Assembly: GCA_963662175.1 (NCBI GenBank)
Contig: OY759218.1
Location: forward strand, 23,706,051 to 23,770,050
DNA length: 64,000 bases
Origin: Aradus depressus
Taxonomy: Eukaryota; Arthropoda; Insecta; Hemiptera; Aradidae
Direction: 5' to 3'
Position 1 is the first letter of the stretch. Each line of letters starts with the position of its first letter. Of this stretch, positions 36,514 to 58,974 are shown in pieces. The notes under the pieces were generated by a model. That model made no database searches. It worked only from the letters and a program-made list of their open reading frames with translations, and had not been told where the DNA came from. The position numbers and the translations under genes were made by a program.

Positions 36514-36721
36514 TTTTTTGAAATATTGTCTATTCCACTAAAGATATTTATAAAAATACAACTACCGGTTTCGGCCTCACACCATCGTCAGGTCTAGTTA
36601 TGAACTAAGTTAGTTTCAAAACTAATTTAGTTCATAACTAGACCTGACGATGGTGTGAGGCCGAAACCGGTAGTTGTATTTTTATAAATATCTTTAGTGG
36701 AATAGACAATATTTCAAAAAA
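36514..36721. mobile_element. Near-perfect 208-bp palindrome (foldback)
   Basis: Two arms of about 104 bp meet at about 36617 with almost no loop. The arms contain TTTTTTGAAATATTGTCTAT, CTACCGGTTTCGGCC and CATCGTCAGGTCTAG and their complements. Relatives with the CCGGTTTCG/CGATGG phrases occur near 2620, 9605, 19450 and 46770. No coding capacity. Confidence 0.85.
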
Positions 36722-36931
36722 CAGTTTAGGTAATTTTATTGAGAGCAATCTAGTGGACCTAGTGACAACTATAAGTAGATTGAAAACAGATGAGGAACGC
36801 TTATAAATTTCCGTCAGGGATAGGGTTTACCCTAGGTTCTTTTATATACGATTAATTTTTTACGAAATGCAGGATAGATACTGTCCTACGTCGCCATAAG
36901 ATACATTTTTAGCAAAACAAGTTCGTTATTT

Positions 36932-45480
<8,549 letters not shown>

Positions 45481-48400
45481 AACATATGTTGACACATACA
45501 GGAGATAGATAAACCACTTGAAAGGTAGGAAATACGTTATTATGAAGGACACGGAAATAAAAATTGAGTTTTTTGGCATGTTTACTATTGAACCATTACA
45601 TGGTTTAGAGCTAAAATAGTAGAGTATTCAAATTTCTTTCTAACGGGTATGCTTGCGATTTTTGTGATTAGAAAGAAAATTTTTTTTTCAGAAATTAAGG
45701 CGGGCTGGTCGCTGCCTCAATATCTGAAAAAGGATTTTCTTGCAGAGTTCTCCAAATGTTATTTATAGCTTTATGCTTCTCATTTTTTTGAGACATGTCC
45801 ATCTTAAATAGTGGAATTTCTCATTTAAAACTATATGTATTATTAATTATATATGTACTTTATATTAATGTTTATATCAGGCTTCAGTATTATAGTCATA
45901 TCATTAAATGTGTACTTTTTTTTCGTTGTTACCTTTCCTCTTCCGTTAAATTTTAGAAATAAGGTACTTCAGATTATTATATCTCAAGTGTTGATTGTTT
46001 ATTAGATATTATTAGGATTACAAATGGAGAATATTTTTATGTCTCATAGGTTAATAATTTATGGATACTTAACATTTTCTGCAGAGCTATCGTGAAATAC
46101 TTAATAAAAAATAAATAAAAGCGTACGTTTTTTAAAACATTGTCTATTTCACAATATATATATCTAATATATGTAAGTACGTTCTCAGTATTGCTACCAT
46201 CTTCGAAGAAGAAATCGCACAAAGAAGAAATTTAATCTAGGTTAATATTGACATAAATACTTGTTAGTTAAGAGGTATTAACAGAGGAGAGAATTTGAAG
46301 TGTATTGGTCGTTCAAACAATTCCCATTTTTACGAGTTCTATAAATTATTTGAGCGATTTCTTCTGATCAGACATGTGATAGCTATACTCGTATACTGTA
46401 CACCTATGTTACATTGTTTTCATAGATTTTTTCGTTTCCGATTTTATTTTAGTTGACATACATTGGTGTCAATATTAACGTAGATCAAATATTCTACTAC
46501 TAAGACATATAGTGACTAACTATATTCTGCACATTCATGATAAGTATGTTATATTGATTTTATAGAACTTTTTATATTTCATTTTATTTTTGTTTCTTGT
46601 TATTTTCACGTTTTCAAAGATATCCACAGTTGGTCAATATCGTTAGAATAGGGATTTTCACCCCCTAGATTTTACCAAGGGAGGAGGACCCCTCCCATCC
46701 CAGGTACTTTTAAGTTGATATAAATATCTGCCTAGCTCATATCTCCATTATTGTTTAATCTGGTGCTGATGATAGCGTAAGTCGAAACCGGTACACATTT
46801 ATGTATAAGTATGTGGTATTAGACAATAAAAGTGTTCAATAAAAAAGTGCTTTATTTATCATCTTTTTAAATTTATTTACATAGAAATCGCATGAGTGTT
46901 GTTGTCACCGCCTATTTTTTTTTAATATCCCACGTTTTGGGAAGAATTCAGATAGACAGATGTTTCTCAATACAAAGTTTTCTAAATGAAGTGACAACTT
47001 TACTTGATACAGCACCAAAATTAGGGCTTTATCATACGCAAATTCTTATTCAATGCGAGTAGCAACTCTGTTCCGGATAACAGAGTCTGTTCCCCCAACC
47101 ATAGTGTGTCTACATAAAGCTCCTATTCCTCGTTTGGCAGGTAAGTTATAACAGACTGTTACCTCCGGTTGGATAACTTGCTGGTTAGTTCATAGAGATT
47201 GAAGAAGTACTCCAACCCTTCCCTGGTCGTGAAACGTTTCTATTAAGAACATAAAAAATTGGTATTTTCATAAAAGCTGAGGATGATGGGATTACTTTTG
47301 TAATTATGTGTTAACTTAAATTATGTAATTTAAACTTTATTACCATACATTCCATTAATGGTTAATTAGATTTTTGCTTTTAGTTGATAATTTATTCAAT
47401 GTGAATTGGCAATGTAAAAAAAAGAAATCATTGCCATTTATTTTTAGGATAAAATGTGAGGATATTATGTTATATAATGACGCACAAAATAAAATATCGG
47501 AAAGGAATAATTGAATAAAACTTTATACAAGACATTATATTATTTTATTATATAAATATAGTCATGGCCGTAATTACGAAATCAGTATGAACACAAATAT
47601 ACAAACTTCCAGCATATATGCACAACTTTATACAATACAGCTAACCCTAGATTATATAAGAACATCTCAAAGAAAAAATAATAATGAGAAAATGGAGTGA
47701 GTGCTTCTAGTTTCTAATGTATGGTTATTACTTTGAGTTTTGGAAACAAAATATATTTGTTTCAGTAGAAAAAGAATTTACAATATTTTGAGATATTTAG
47801 AAAGTTGCACTGATTGATTTTGTTCACATGATTTTTTTTCCATCCAATTGAGTAAAATACATAAAACAAAGCAGAAAAATATGCCTTCGGTTCTAAGCAA
47901 GAAATGGTTTACATTTTTCTTGAAATTAAAAAAAATGTTTTACGTAGATGACATTTCCATTATAATGTTGTAATTTAGGCTCTGGCGTTTTGATGGGGCA
48001 TGACCATCATATCCACATGTATACAACGGAAATATTTAGTTCTTAAAACTGATAGTATAATCATCCAGGCTGGACTGTAATTGTCAATAGATAATACATT
48101 TACATACCATATCAATTTATGCTCAATAAATCTCGTCTCTCCCAGTTATTTTACAAAACTATTTGCCATATTATGGAGAATTAATAATATCTTCACCTAA
48201 CAGAAACAATTAGGTAAATGAAAGTGGTTTGTTGTAAAAAAAAAAATTCACATCAAAGAATACATAATAATTTACAAAAATAAAGAAAAAAAAGTTCACA
48301 CTCAACTTTTACAGAAAAGAATAAGAAAAGGGAAAAATAATTTGAAGAACAATAGAAGTTATAATAAACAGAACAATTAAGGTTTTTAGAATCAAACTGG

Positions 48401-48700
48401 ACTATCTCCAGAAAGGTTAATTTTTCAAGAGCAGAAAATCTGTAACGGTAGGAAGGAATATTTCTATAGGGATGATTTTTATTGAGTAAAGTCCAAAAGG
48501 GAGGTAAACTATGCAAGGCCTTATTTACAATTGAGTTAATTCAATTTGAAAAATGGAGATAGTCGGGTTGGTTTTCAACATGTAGAGATAGTTCTATCAT
48601 ATTGGTTTGATCCAAAAAAAAGAACGGTGATACTAGGTTGTCTATGTAAATATTGAAACGTATTCACGTATTCTATATATTCATATAGAAAAATTAATAT
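45481..48700. other. AT-rich DNA without a recognisable gene
   Basis: 45481-45540 is a decayed finger. About 46060-46225 is one arm of a foldback-type repeat (GTCTATTTCAC and TATTGCTACCATCTTC phrases). About 46750-46860 carries CTGATGATAGC...CGAAACCGG and a phrase shared with other foldback borders. About 46930-47170 resembles 34010-34250 in a slit intron (both have TGTTCC(A/G)GATAA, then GTCTGTT(A/C)CCCCAACC), so it is a dispersed repeat. The rest shows nothing. Confidence 0.4.
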
Positions 48701-48702
48701 AC

Positions 48703-48764
48703 AAAAGAGCGCTTTGCTAGTAGGCGATATGACCACGAGTTCAAGCCCGGGTATGAGTCACATA
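48703..48764 (+). mobile_element. SINE tail fragment
   Basis: Matches only the 3' part of the SINE (AGAGCGCT...AGTAGGCGATATGACCACG, then CCCGGGTATGAGTCACA). Confidence 0.55.
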
Positions 48765-48867
48765 CAAAACAAAAAAAAAGTCAGTATCTATTTGTCAGTC
48801 TGAGTGCTTGAAATATATATTCTCGAAACTTAGAGGTTATCTCACGAATGGCCCAATATTGCAAAGA

Positions 48868-49138
48868 GGGCGCCGGTAGCATGATTGCTTACTGAGTTCG
48901 AGATCGCGGGTTCGAAACCCGGCTGAGGTCCTTAGGTTTTTTATCTGGGACATGAAAAAATCTTGAGCACGCAGCCCTTCGGGTGGGACCTAAGGCGATG
49001 GTCCCGAGCCTCTACGATGTCAGGTACTTGTTAAAGACCCCTACCCTAGGTGAACAAAAAATTAAGGTAGGCAAAATTTATGACTAATAGTGGCGATATG
49101 ACCTCGTAGTTAAAACCCAGGCATGAGTCACAATAACT
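48868..49138 (+). mobile_element. tRNA-derived SINE with partial A box
   Basis: GGGCGCCGGTAGC at 48868 (A box shortened), B box GGGTTCGAAACCCGGC, then the family body GGCGATGGTCCCGAGCC and tail GGCATGAGTCACAATAACTA. Confidence 0.8.
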
Positions 49139-49332
49139 AATTCTAGAATATTGGTTGCAATTATCATGTATAAGCAAAACTTGTAACCTAGCTGGGTTGT
49201 AAAAGTAAACCAATGCACTAATTTGTAAAGTATAACATAGTTATTAAAGTATAAAAGAATACATTCACATGAACTCAAGTTAGACATACATATATCGTAA
49301 AAAGAAATAAAGAAAAAAGATTTTTTTTTTTA

Positions 49333-49463
49333 AATATTGTCCATTTCACAAATTATATATAAAATATTCGGTATTGCTACCATCTTCAGTCACGACTTAA
49401 CCAATACCAATACCGAAAGTACTCCAATATTTTTTATATAATTTGTGAAATAAACAATATTCC
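49333..49463. mobile_element. Foldback element
   Basis: Arms around CAAATTATATATAAAATATTCGG... and its complement meet at a centre near 49400 (GCTACCATCTTCAGTC). Same family as 250-426. From 49525 to 49968 nothing is recognisable. Confidence 0.55.
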
Positions 49464-49968
49464 AAAAAAACATTTGTTTTTCTTTATTTTTTATCAAGTG
49501 TTTAACAATATCTCTACAAAAGAAAGTATCATATATTGTAATGTTGTTGAAACACTAAAATAATCAGTACCTTGTTTTGCATTCTAAGTAGAATATTAAT
49601 AATCTGATAAGAAGAAAAACAAAAATTAAAATAAATTGGAAACGTTTCTCGCATACGAGTGCCGGAACCGCTCCGCTTACGCCTAACGTAGTCTCAACTC
49701 GGCTATACAATTGGTTCCTATAAGCGGAGTTCTTGAAAATTATTTCTACTACTTTCTTCCTATTACCAAGTATCTAATCATTAATGTTTGTTGTTCTTAC
49801 GAAAACGATACCAAAAACTATAGCGTATTCACTTGACTTCCTCACATTGAAACCTCCATGGCAAAAGCTGACATACAGAATTTCAAACATAAACAAAAGT
49901 CTCAAGTAAACCAATTTTTTTAAAAAGGAAATTCTTATTTTTCGCTGTTAAATTTGGTAAAATGTTCT

Positions 49969-52879
49969 TGCTTAGGAATTATATCTTGTATTTTATCTCT
50001 ATCTACGTTTGATTTTTTCCAATAAAGTTCCCATGGTTTACAATTTCCAACAAACTTTACCACCCTATGAAAATAACATTATCTTTACGTATTACGTACT
50101 GTGTATTGAAAGGTTATTGTACTTATGTTAACCCAGGGTTTGCTGTACATTGCATGTATTTCAAATCAATGGGTTCATGATAAATGATACATGTACTTCT
50201 TGAAACTAAATCTAAATAAAATACTATATTTGAAAAAAAAAAATGTTATATTGGATTTTTTTGTATTAAAACTTTTTTATGTCTTGTTTTTTAACATTTT
50301 ACTTAAATTAAATAACTGTTCATAAATTTAAAAAAAAAAAAAAGTAAAAATGGACACAAATTTCACACAGTAAATCTAGATGCCATCATGAAATATTTAT
50401 CAATTAATACTTATTATTCTTCGAAAAAAAAAAAGTATTCAATTTTCAGGACAACCCTCTAAAAAAGCTGTCCGGCTCAATGAAATCCGAGCCCAGGACC
50501 GGCCATACATTCTGTATTCTTATAAAGCCGATACAAACGAAATACATAAATTACTCTCAAAGAAACAACTTGAAGAAAGCATAAGAACAAACATTTAGGT
50601 TATGTGCAGAACAAATACGACCTAAAAACACCATCTGAAACATTTGTTACCGATTAAGGATGAATCCTGTTCTGATTATAAGCAGTAGTAATCTGAAGTT
50701 AATTTAGAGTGAGAAAAATTATTAGTACACATAGCGTTTAAAATGTTGTGGTAGCTATTTGAATTACTTCGAATCGCACTACTTCATTTATTTAATCATT
50801 TAAAACTCAGAAATTGCTCCAACAAGCCACCAGTGCGAAAAATTAGTATTTAAAAAATCATTAGGTTCGCAACTTTGTCATAAATTTCTTAGGCGAAATT
50901 TAATAAAAAATATTCTCAATTATATTTTTTTCTCCGCAAAAGGTAAAATCGTACGAAATTGTAACAGAGGGGAACACATATTAGTTTCCAATGTTTTTCC
51001 ACGACATTTTCTCTTGGCTGTATAATAATAGACGACTTAAATTATTGTAATGAACCCAAAAAATTGAAACACACACAAGCAACGGATATAAATAAAATAG
51101 CCTTTTTTGAAAATCTAATATTATTAAATAATAAAAAAATAATAATTATTAAAAACATACTTAGAGATATTATTTTCTTTCAACCTCACAATCCGCTATC
51201 TATTTCATTTAATATTATTAACATTTTACTTACAACAACAAATTTCTTAATTATTAATTTATTTCATTTTATAATTTCATAAAAATGACTTAGATTATTT
51301 TACAGAATAAAGAAATATACAAATTAAATAAGTAATTATTAGACATAATATATACTTTCCACTACGTGACACAAGTGCGCCTTAACATCTGTAAAGTGTA
51401 AATTGAGTTATTTCATACACAATACATTTTTTTATCTCTATGTTTCATAGAAAAAAATTAAGTAAATTAAGGGACATCATGAGATCAGCCATTATATATT
51501 GCAAACGAAATATTAAAAAACAAATAATATAGATATTAAAAACTATAGATCGGTAATTCCACGTCAACTCAAAAAACGTATTTTTTGGGGCACAGTCTCC
51601 TGAGTTGACTATATTGTTTATAGTCGATATACAAATTCCAAAATATTTAATACAGCGATATAGTATAATTCGATAATACAGACTCTCACTGTTCAACCTA
51701 GCGCTTCAACCTCCGTGTTGAAAATAAACAATTTAACAAAGAATTATCAGATTCCTAGTATGTTGTATGGTATTATTGTAAACCATAATTTATACACAAA
51801 TAAATTACAAAGTTAAAATGTAATAACTCCTGAATATGTATACAGCTACCACTAAATGTTAAATGTTATACATTTTCTCTTTTTTATAGGCAGCCAAATA
51901 CGGGGAAAATGTTTCACTTTTCCTGATTAATATTTGTAATGAATGAATATAATTTTTTTTTAGTAATGCAATAGGCAAATTCTGCATTACTGTAAAGATT
52001 TTTTTTTCTTGGCCCCATGCACTGTGTACATTGGCCAACTGTGAAGGGTTTAAGCATCGTTCATGTTTCGAAAAGTCAATAAAAAAGATTTGTTCAAAAA
52101 ATAAAGTGCATAATCTTAAATTTTGTTCGAATTTTTAGAATTGTATTAAATTGTCCGAATACATTTCTACAATTTATGTCGACATGATGGAAAACTAATA
52201 AAATAAATAAAACAAAGAACTTGTGTAACTTTTATATTGTCTAATTCCACATTTATACTCGTATAGTTTACCGGTTTTGGATTACGCCATCGTCTGCACA
52301 AAGTTCAAAGTGATGAGTTAAGTTTGCTAGATTGTCATATTTATACAATCATCAGGTTATCTGAGATTACCTAAGGCTGTGATACCTTGTCCCCTAGGGA
52401 AGTCTACGAGGGGAGGAGGGAAGTTCTGCCTTAACAGAACATTTAAAAATATTTGAGTGTGAACCTAACTAAAATCAAAAACAAATATTAGGTAAGAAAT
52501 TAAAAAAAAAAAAAAAAAATACAAAATTAATGGGGGTTTATAGTAGAGTACATAGAACATAAAATAAGGGCTATATATCATAATATCGAAGTACAAGAAG
52601 AAAATTAAATGAGCGTACTCTTTATAATAAAAAATACACAATACATTTTACTAACTTAGTGGGGATACTGGTACACTATATGTATCGTATATATTTTTTT
52701 GGAATTAAATAATATAAAAGTTAAACAAGCTCTTTGTTTTTATTTATTGTATTCAATTGTACTATAAATGCATAATGTGAAAAAATATTGTCTTCGAATT
52801 GAATGAATTAGGGAAAAAAGTATTAACCCTAACAATAGAGCATAATTGAATTAGTATAATATATATATACATATAAACA
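49969..52879. repeat. Duplicated block 1 (copy of 17147-20057)
   Basis: 2,911 bp matching 17147-20057 with a constant offset of 32,822 and no difference that I could see. It starts at TGCTTAGGAATT and ends at ATATAAACA. It contains copies of the two orphan-exon candidates (about 49969-50064 minus and 50450-50598 plus) and the short hairpin. Confidence 0.93.
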
Positions 52880-53995
52880 GGGGTAGCTCAAAAATGCTAC
52901 AAGGCATATAAGGGACGTGCCCGGCCGTAGCAAAAGTAAATTAGAAGATAAAATTCGTCCTTTAAGTATTTAAATAGTAAGTTAAATAAACAATAAACAT
53001 TTTATAAAACCATATAATAATACGCAAGTAGAGGTGTACTTCCTGGAAATTCCCCCAAGCATTGATCTGCTATTTCTGTTTTTATAGTATTTATGTATTT
53101 TACTACGACATATACAATTACATATACATATAACATTAACAATTTAAAATTTCATGGATGGGGACAGAAATAACATATCTGTGCCCATCCATGAAATTTT
53201 AAATTGTTAATGTTGGTAGTTTTTTAGATTTTCTATGCAGGTTTATTTTAATTTTTAAAAAGTTTCACATTTTAATAATGTTATCTTCAAAATTATTTTA
53301 TCAGACTGCCTGATGATGAGAGCAACCTCGAAAACTGGCTAGCAAATATAAATAAAATCGGTGAGGCGTCAGGCTATATTTTATTTTACAACCTGTGAAA
53401 TGTATTGACACGTAATTATATATGCAAATTCAAAACCGTATAAGGACGGCACATATTAATTTTCAGCGGAACCAGCCGAAGGGGAAGGGGGACCAGAGGG
53501 GTTCAACTCAAAAACCCCAATGACTACCTTCGTAATGAACGTATCGTACACACAATTTAGTATAAGGATTCAGGAGCCACTATGTAAAACAAATATTGAG
53601 TTTTAGCACAAACGATAGATTGGCTTTGAAGGGAGAGTGAATAATTCGTGCTGAGGAAATAAATAGCAGGTGATTCACCGACGACTTTTATTTTAAATTC
53701 CTATGCTTCTATTTTTATTAGTTTGGATTTATTATTAATGTTTTTAATTAATCGTCCATTAAAATATAGATCCAACCTATTAAAAGTTTTTGTGTTCAGC
53801 CTCCCTCCTAATCACCCCCTTTCCTTTGGTCGATTAGGCTGAAAATCAATAGGTGTGCTCATGGTTCTGGATACACATATAACATTTCGTGTCGATTGTG
53901 TCTGGAGTTATTGGGGTTTTTGAGTTGAGCCCCTCAGATCTTCACCTTCCCCTTGGCATAGCTGGGGAATTTAAAAAAAGTAGGTAAAGAGGTAC

Positions 53996-56900
53996 CTTGA
54001 TGAGGAGAGGTGTCATCTAGGAGAAGCTGACCAGCCTCTCCCTTCAATGGGACTGTAACAAGAGCAATGTCCAGTTTTGGAGAGCAGAACATCATATTAG
54101 CCTCGTAAACCTCCCCATTTAAACATTTAATTTCAATGTCGTCCTTATTTCCCTACAACAAAATAAAATAAAATAGTGCTTTCACATTTAAATATGCGCA
54201 TTTCATCTACTCTTTAATTATTAAACAATATAAATTAATTATTCATAAATGAATAATAACAGAAAACATGAGTCGTGGCAAAGATGGCGTCACTATCAAG
54301 TAGGTGCTTAGTTTAGTGATGGATAAAAGTACTATTTCTGTGTAGCTGCTACTTTTTAATAGCAATTATAAATAACAGTTACATCAGCAAAATCAAAAGT
54401 TGTTTTTATATTTTTTATGGAGAGTGAACAGTCAGATTTGAATTCGGACAGGCTTATTTTTCATTTTGACAGTGAGATTTTAATTTTGGTTTTCTATTTT
54501 GTAATAATTTATGTCTAAAAAAAAGTTATATTTCTTAAGGAAATAGCAAAACTCACCTAGACAAACTTAAAAATAAGGTCACACAGTGGGCGCTAGTTGC
54601 TCGTCCGGGATCAACAGATCCGAAGGGAAGTGGACATCCCGGACATCGAGGCTGTCATCGCCAAACTGACTCTAGACTACCATGAAATATTAGGCCCTAC
54701 TTCCCCGATGATTCGGCGATGGGTGTCGGGGCCTCCACCGGAGGTCGGCCAACATAAAAAAAAAAAAAATTAAAATTGAAAACCTCGTCCTGGTGCCCCA
54801 GTTCTACAAGTTGGGAGAAACATCAGATTGGAGGCTCAAACCTCGTCTCTATCAACATTTTGTTAATTATCTATGAACTTTTGTAATTCAAATGTTCCTC
54901 TCCATTCTGAATTATTCAATTTTGTGCATAGCACCAACCTGTGCTAAACCAATAAAACTATTTTTTTTTTTTTTTTTAAGAAAACGCAATTTATTCGTTA
55001 GCCGTGACCTGGAGTAACGAATAAATGGGCGTGTACAGGTTGGATCAGATTAGTGACCACTTTTTAAGAGGGTTTGTTTGTATGGAGATGGGACAAATGC
55101 GATCTTCATTCGACCAAGGGGCAATGGGTATTGACATCATGTTGACTCAGCCCTCCACCAGAAGCACTGCATGCACCCCAACATTAAAGAAGTGCAGGGA
55201 CAAGTTCTACCTCTTTTTAAAAGTCTTTTAAATGATCCTTTTGTGTCAAAATTCAAGTCTCAAAGACAAACACAAACAGATCACAATTTCTGCCGGACAG
55301 ACAGATACTAAAGGTTTACATAAGGGTTTCTGATTTTTGAACAATCAACGAAACCTTAGTAACACTTCGAATCGCCATTTTGACACGGTATGAATTACCA
55401 AAAATGTTTCACAAAACAAAACCGCCAATGTTTGATAGAGTCGACAGTATCTTTTCAATATTGAAGGAAATCGAGGTGCTCCCGTGTAAATAAAAAAAAC
55501 TCAGTATTTGGTCAACGTTTCGGAAACTATTAATTTCCTTCTTTAGGGCCTTATAACGACTCGAGTGGATGTGTGTGTTTGTCACTTACAACATTTACCA
55601 CCTTCACCACACACATCCACTCGAGTCGCTATAAGGCCCTGAAGAAGGAAATATATAGTTTCCGAAACTTTGGCCAGATACTGAGTTTTTTATTTACACG
55701 ACAGAACCTCAATTTCCTTCAAGGATATTAAAATCTCCAATACTCGACCCTATTACCATTTGCCTTAAGATATCCATGCGAAAATCCCATTTTCAAGAGA
55801 ATGGGAATCTTATGTGCCAAAATAAACTGATTAAATATATAAATAAATTAAAAAAAAAAAATAGAAAAAAACAGTATTCATAAATTTATTCTTGAATACA
55901 TTAGCTCAAGGCACTTTACAATAACAACTTTTCTGTAGGGGAAACTTTGTCCAATTTGAATGGACTTTGGTACAGAATGGAGTTTTTGAGATATAATTAT
56001 TAATTTCTTTATAAAATAAAATAATAAGCCTTAAAAACTTACAAAATTTATAACATGAGCGCAAGTTATAATTATTCCGGAGGAATCTATGATTACTCCC
56101 GTTCCTCTAGATAGTCCAGATCGGACCCTCACAATGCTGCTTATATCTGTAACAGGTGAATAAAATAGCAGTTGGCAATGTAAAATAAATATAAACAATT
56201 ATAAAAATCTGTGTTTATTTGTTTTTGTGACTCACTCCTGGGCTACGTGATCATATCGCCTACTACCAGAGAGCTCTTTCGTCACTCTGGTGGACATGAG
56301 CCCGACTCTACATTGGGAGTCCTAAATTTTGCCTAACCAGGTTTATTCGTCTACGGTAGAAATCTTTAACAAGTAACTGACATCTCACAGGCCTGAGACC
56401 ATCGCTTAACTCCCATCCGAATGATGGCATGCTCAAGGTTTCTTTTACCTCCCAGATAAAACACCAAAAGACCTCTGCCGGGTTTCGAACCGGCGATATT
56501 GAGCTCAGTAAGCAAGCACGCTACCTCTGAGCTACCGGCGCCTTCACATTTGATTCAGAAGGCTATATGGATAACTAATAATGTTACATTATAGTCGTCG
56601 AGGAAGACAAGGTTGGGGCACACAAATGGTTCACTTTCTCATTTTAACGACACAACCCAGACCATTTGTGACCTACCATCAACGTTTTCAGATGTACATC
56701 CGAGTATGTATACCCTTTTAGGATTTGTCAGAATGCTAACACTGCCATTCAAGTTCATTCAAGGGGGGCGCCGATAACAAACATGTAGCGTGCTTGCCCA
56801 TTGTGAAACAATAGTTCACACCCAGCCGAGGCCGTCAGATTTTTTTTATCTGAAAGGTGAAAAAACTTTGAGAACCCCGTCCTTTGGAGGGGACATCGAA

Positions 56901-58926
56901 TGGCAGTCCCAAGCCTGTGCGATGTCTGGAACTCATTAAAGACCAACATCCCTAATTAAACCTGGGTGGACACAATTTAATACTTAATGAATTGTTTTGT
57001 ACGGAATAACATTTTTTTTCGGTTGATTCCAAAACTGTAACGCCGGCTCCACACATTGGCCCAAGTTGGTCATACATAGGGGGGCAAGTGCCTGGCGTAC
57101 ACCCATTGGGCCATTCCTCAGTATGCTCCAGTTTGGGCCAGTGTAAAGATGTCGGAACAACAAATTGCCATCCCTGATTAAAAAGGCAAAACAAAAACTG
57201 TGTAAAATGAAGTAAGTAAAACCCAACTAATTATAATTCCTAGTAAAAATAATGATGAAAGTCATTGGAGTTATAGAAGAAGGCGCCGGTAGCTTAGAGG
57301 TAACGTGCTTGTGCTGAGCCTGTGCGATATCAGGAACTCGTTAAAGATCCCTCCTTAGGTAACTAAACCTGAGTCCACAATTTAGGACTACCACAGTAGA
57401 GCTAAAAGGGAAGGGATAATATCAATGGATGCTTAGTTCCCTACAGCCCTCCCAATATATCTATTTATATTATAACAATAGAGAATGAATCCGCACGCCA
57501 TATTATCCACTTAAATTTAAGTACATAATTTAAAAATATTCAATTTCTAACATTCATTCAGTTTTAGTAAAATTCATGCTATAATACAGGTACAGGAAAA
57601 TGATTCACTGAAGTCGGGTCAATGTGTGAACGATATGTCAAAACTGATCCCTATGATGTTTTGGCCGAAAACCGACAGCTTATGAATAGCTTCCAACGCA
57701 AAAGCGAATCGTCCATCCACACATCGGACAAATGGTCTTGGAGTGGAGTCAGTATTATGTATCAAAGTCCTCCGAACATCTTACATTTGAACGAGTATTG
57801 ATATGGAATGTATAGGTACAAATATGAAAGTTTTTTTTCACCCTGAATAGACTAATGATCTGCAAAGTTTTTGAAAATAGAACAATTCTATCAAAACTTA
57901 TTGAAGTTTTTTCGTTTTAAAGACCATTCCATTAGTTTTTTGAAATTTTTTTATTTTAAAATATAATTAAAATTGGACTTACGGAAACTATCTCGGTTGT
58001 TCAGACTTCTTGAAAGAGGTGTCAGGTTTCTATTTTCATCTTGATTAAAATTTGCAAAAATTGAAGAAGTGTTAGCTCCCAAAGAAAATCCTATCATATT
58101 TCTATCGAGGGAAGACATCGACAACAGTATCATCCCAAGGAAGGTCCGCTCAGATCCTTTCTCCCTAAAATCAAGCAAACTCACTTTAATTTGTATATTA
58201 AACATTTGGCCATTCCTTTTCAAATGAATAATCAATAAGGTTTGGAACCTTGATGTCACAGATTGTCATGATTGTTTTACTTCTCCAGCTATACTAAGTA
58301 CGAGTATAGGGTATCGGTCGCAAATTCGATGTGGAGTTTTCAACGTAATTTCATGTTTTCCGACCTCTTGTTCCAATATTTTTTTTAAAATTCCTATCTG
58401 AGAATATGATAACTTCCGATATAATAAATGTATCAACACGATATTTTATACGTGTATCCAAAACTCTCTAAGGACGATACTAAACGCCAATTTTGAACCA
58501 ACAACAAACCGTTGTTACATGGCATTCCTTTGTCCTAGAGAGCTGAAAAATATAATAGTAAGCAATTAAAAAAACAAAATTACACCATAGAATACGTAGT
58601 ATATACAAGAAATAAGGTGTATATCACATAATATCAAAGTACAAGAAGAAAAAGAAAAATGCATACATACTCTATAATAGAAATATTATATTAACTTAGT
58701 GGCGTTAACAGGGGTGAGAATTTGAAATGAGTTGGTTCGTTTAAACAGTCTTGGGTAATCTTAGGATTGTATAAATATAACAACCAAGCAAACTTAAATA
58801 TCATTTTCGATTTTGGGTTGACGATGGCGCGCCGTAATCGGTACAGTGGGTTGACGACATCGGTACACTTTAAGAAATGCGTCAGTTCCAGATGTATGAA
58901 AATATGTAATCCTGATGTGAGGGTAA

Positions 58927-58974
<48 letters not shown>

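Noticed and set aside
48253..48516. Minus-strand 87-codon frame with leucine-rich look, considered as a missing slit LRR exon
   Set aside because: No 72-nt spacing to a donor, wrong repeat consensus and no similarity to slit D1/D2 repeats.
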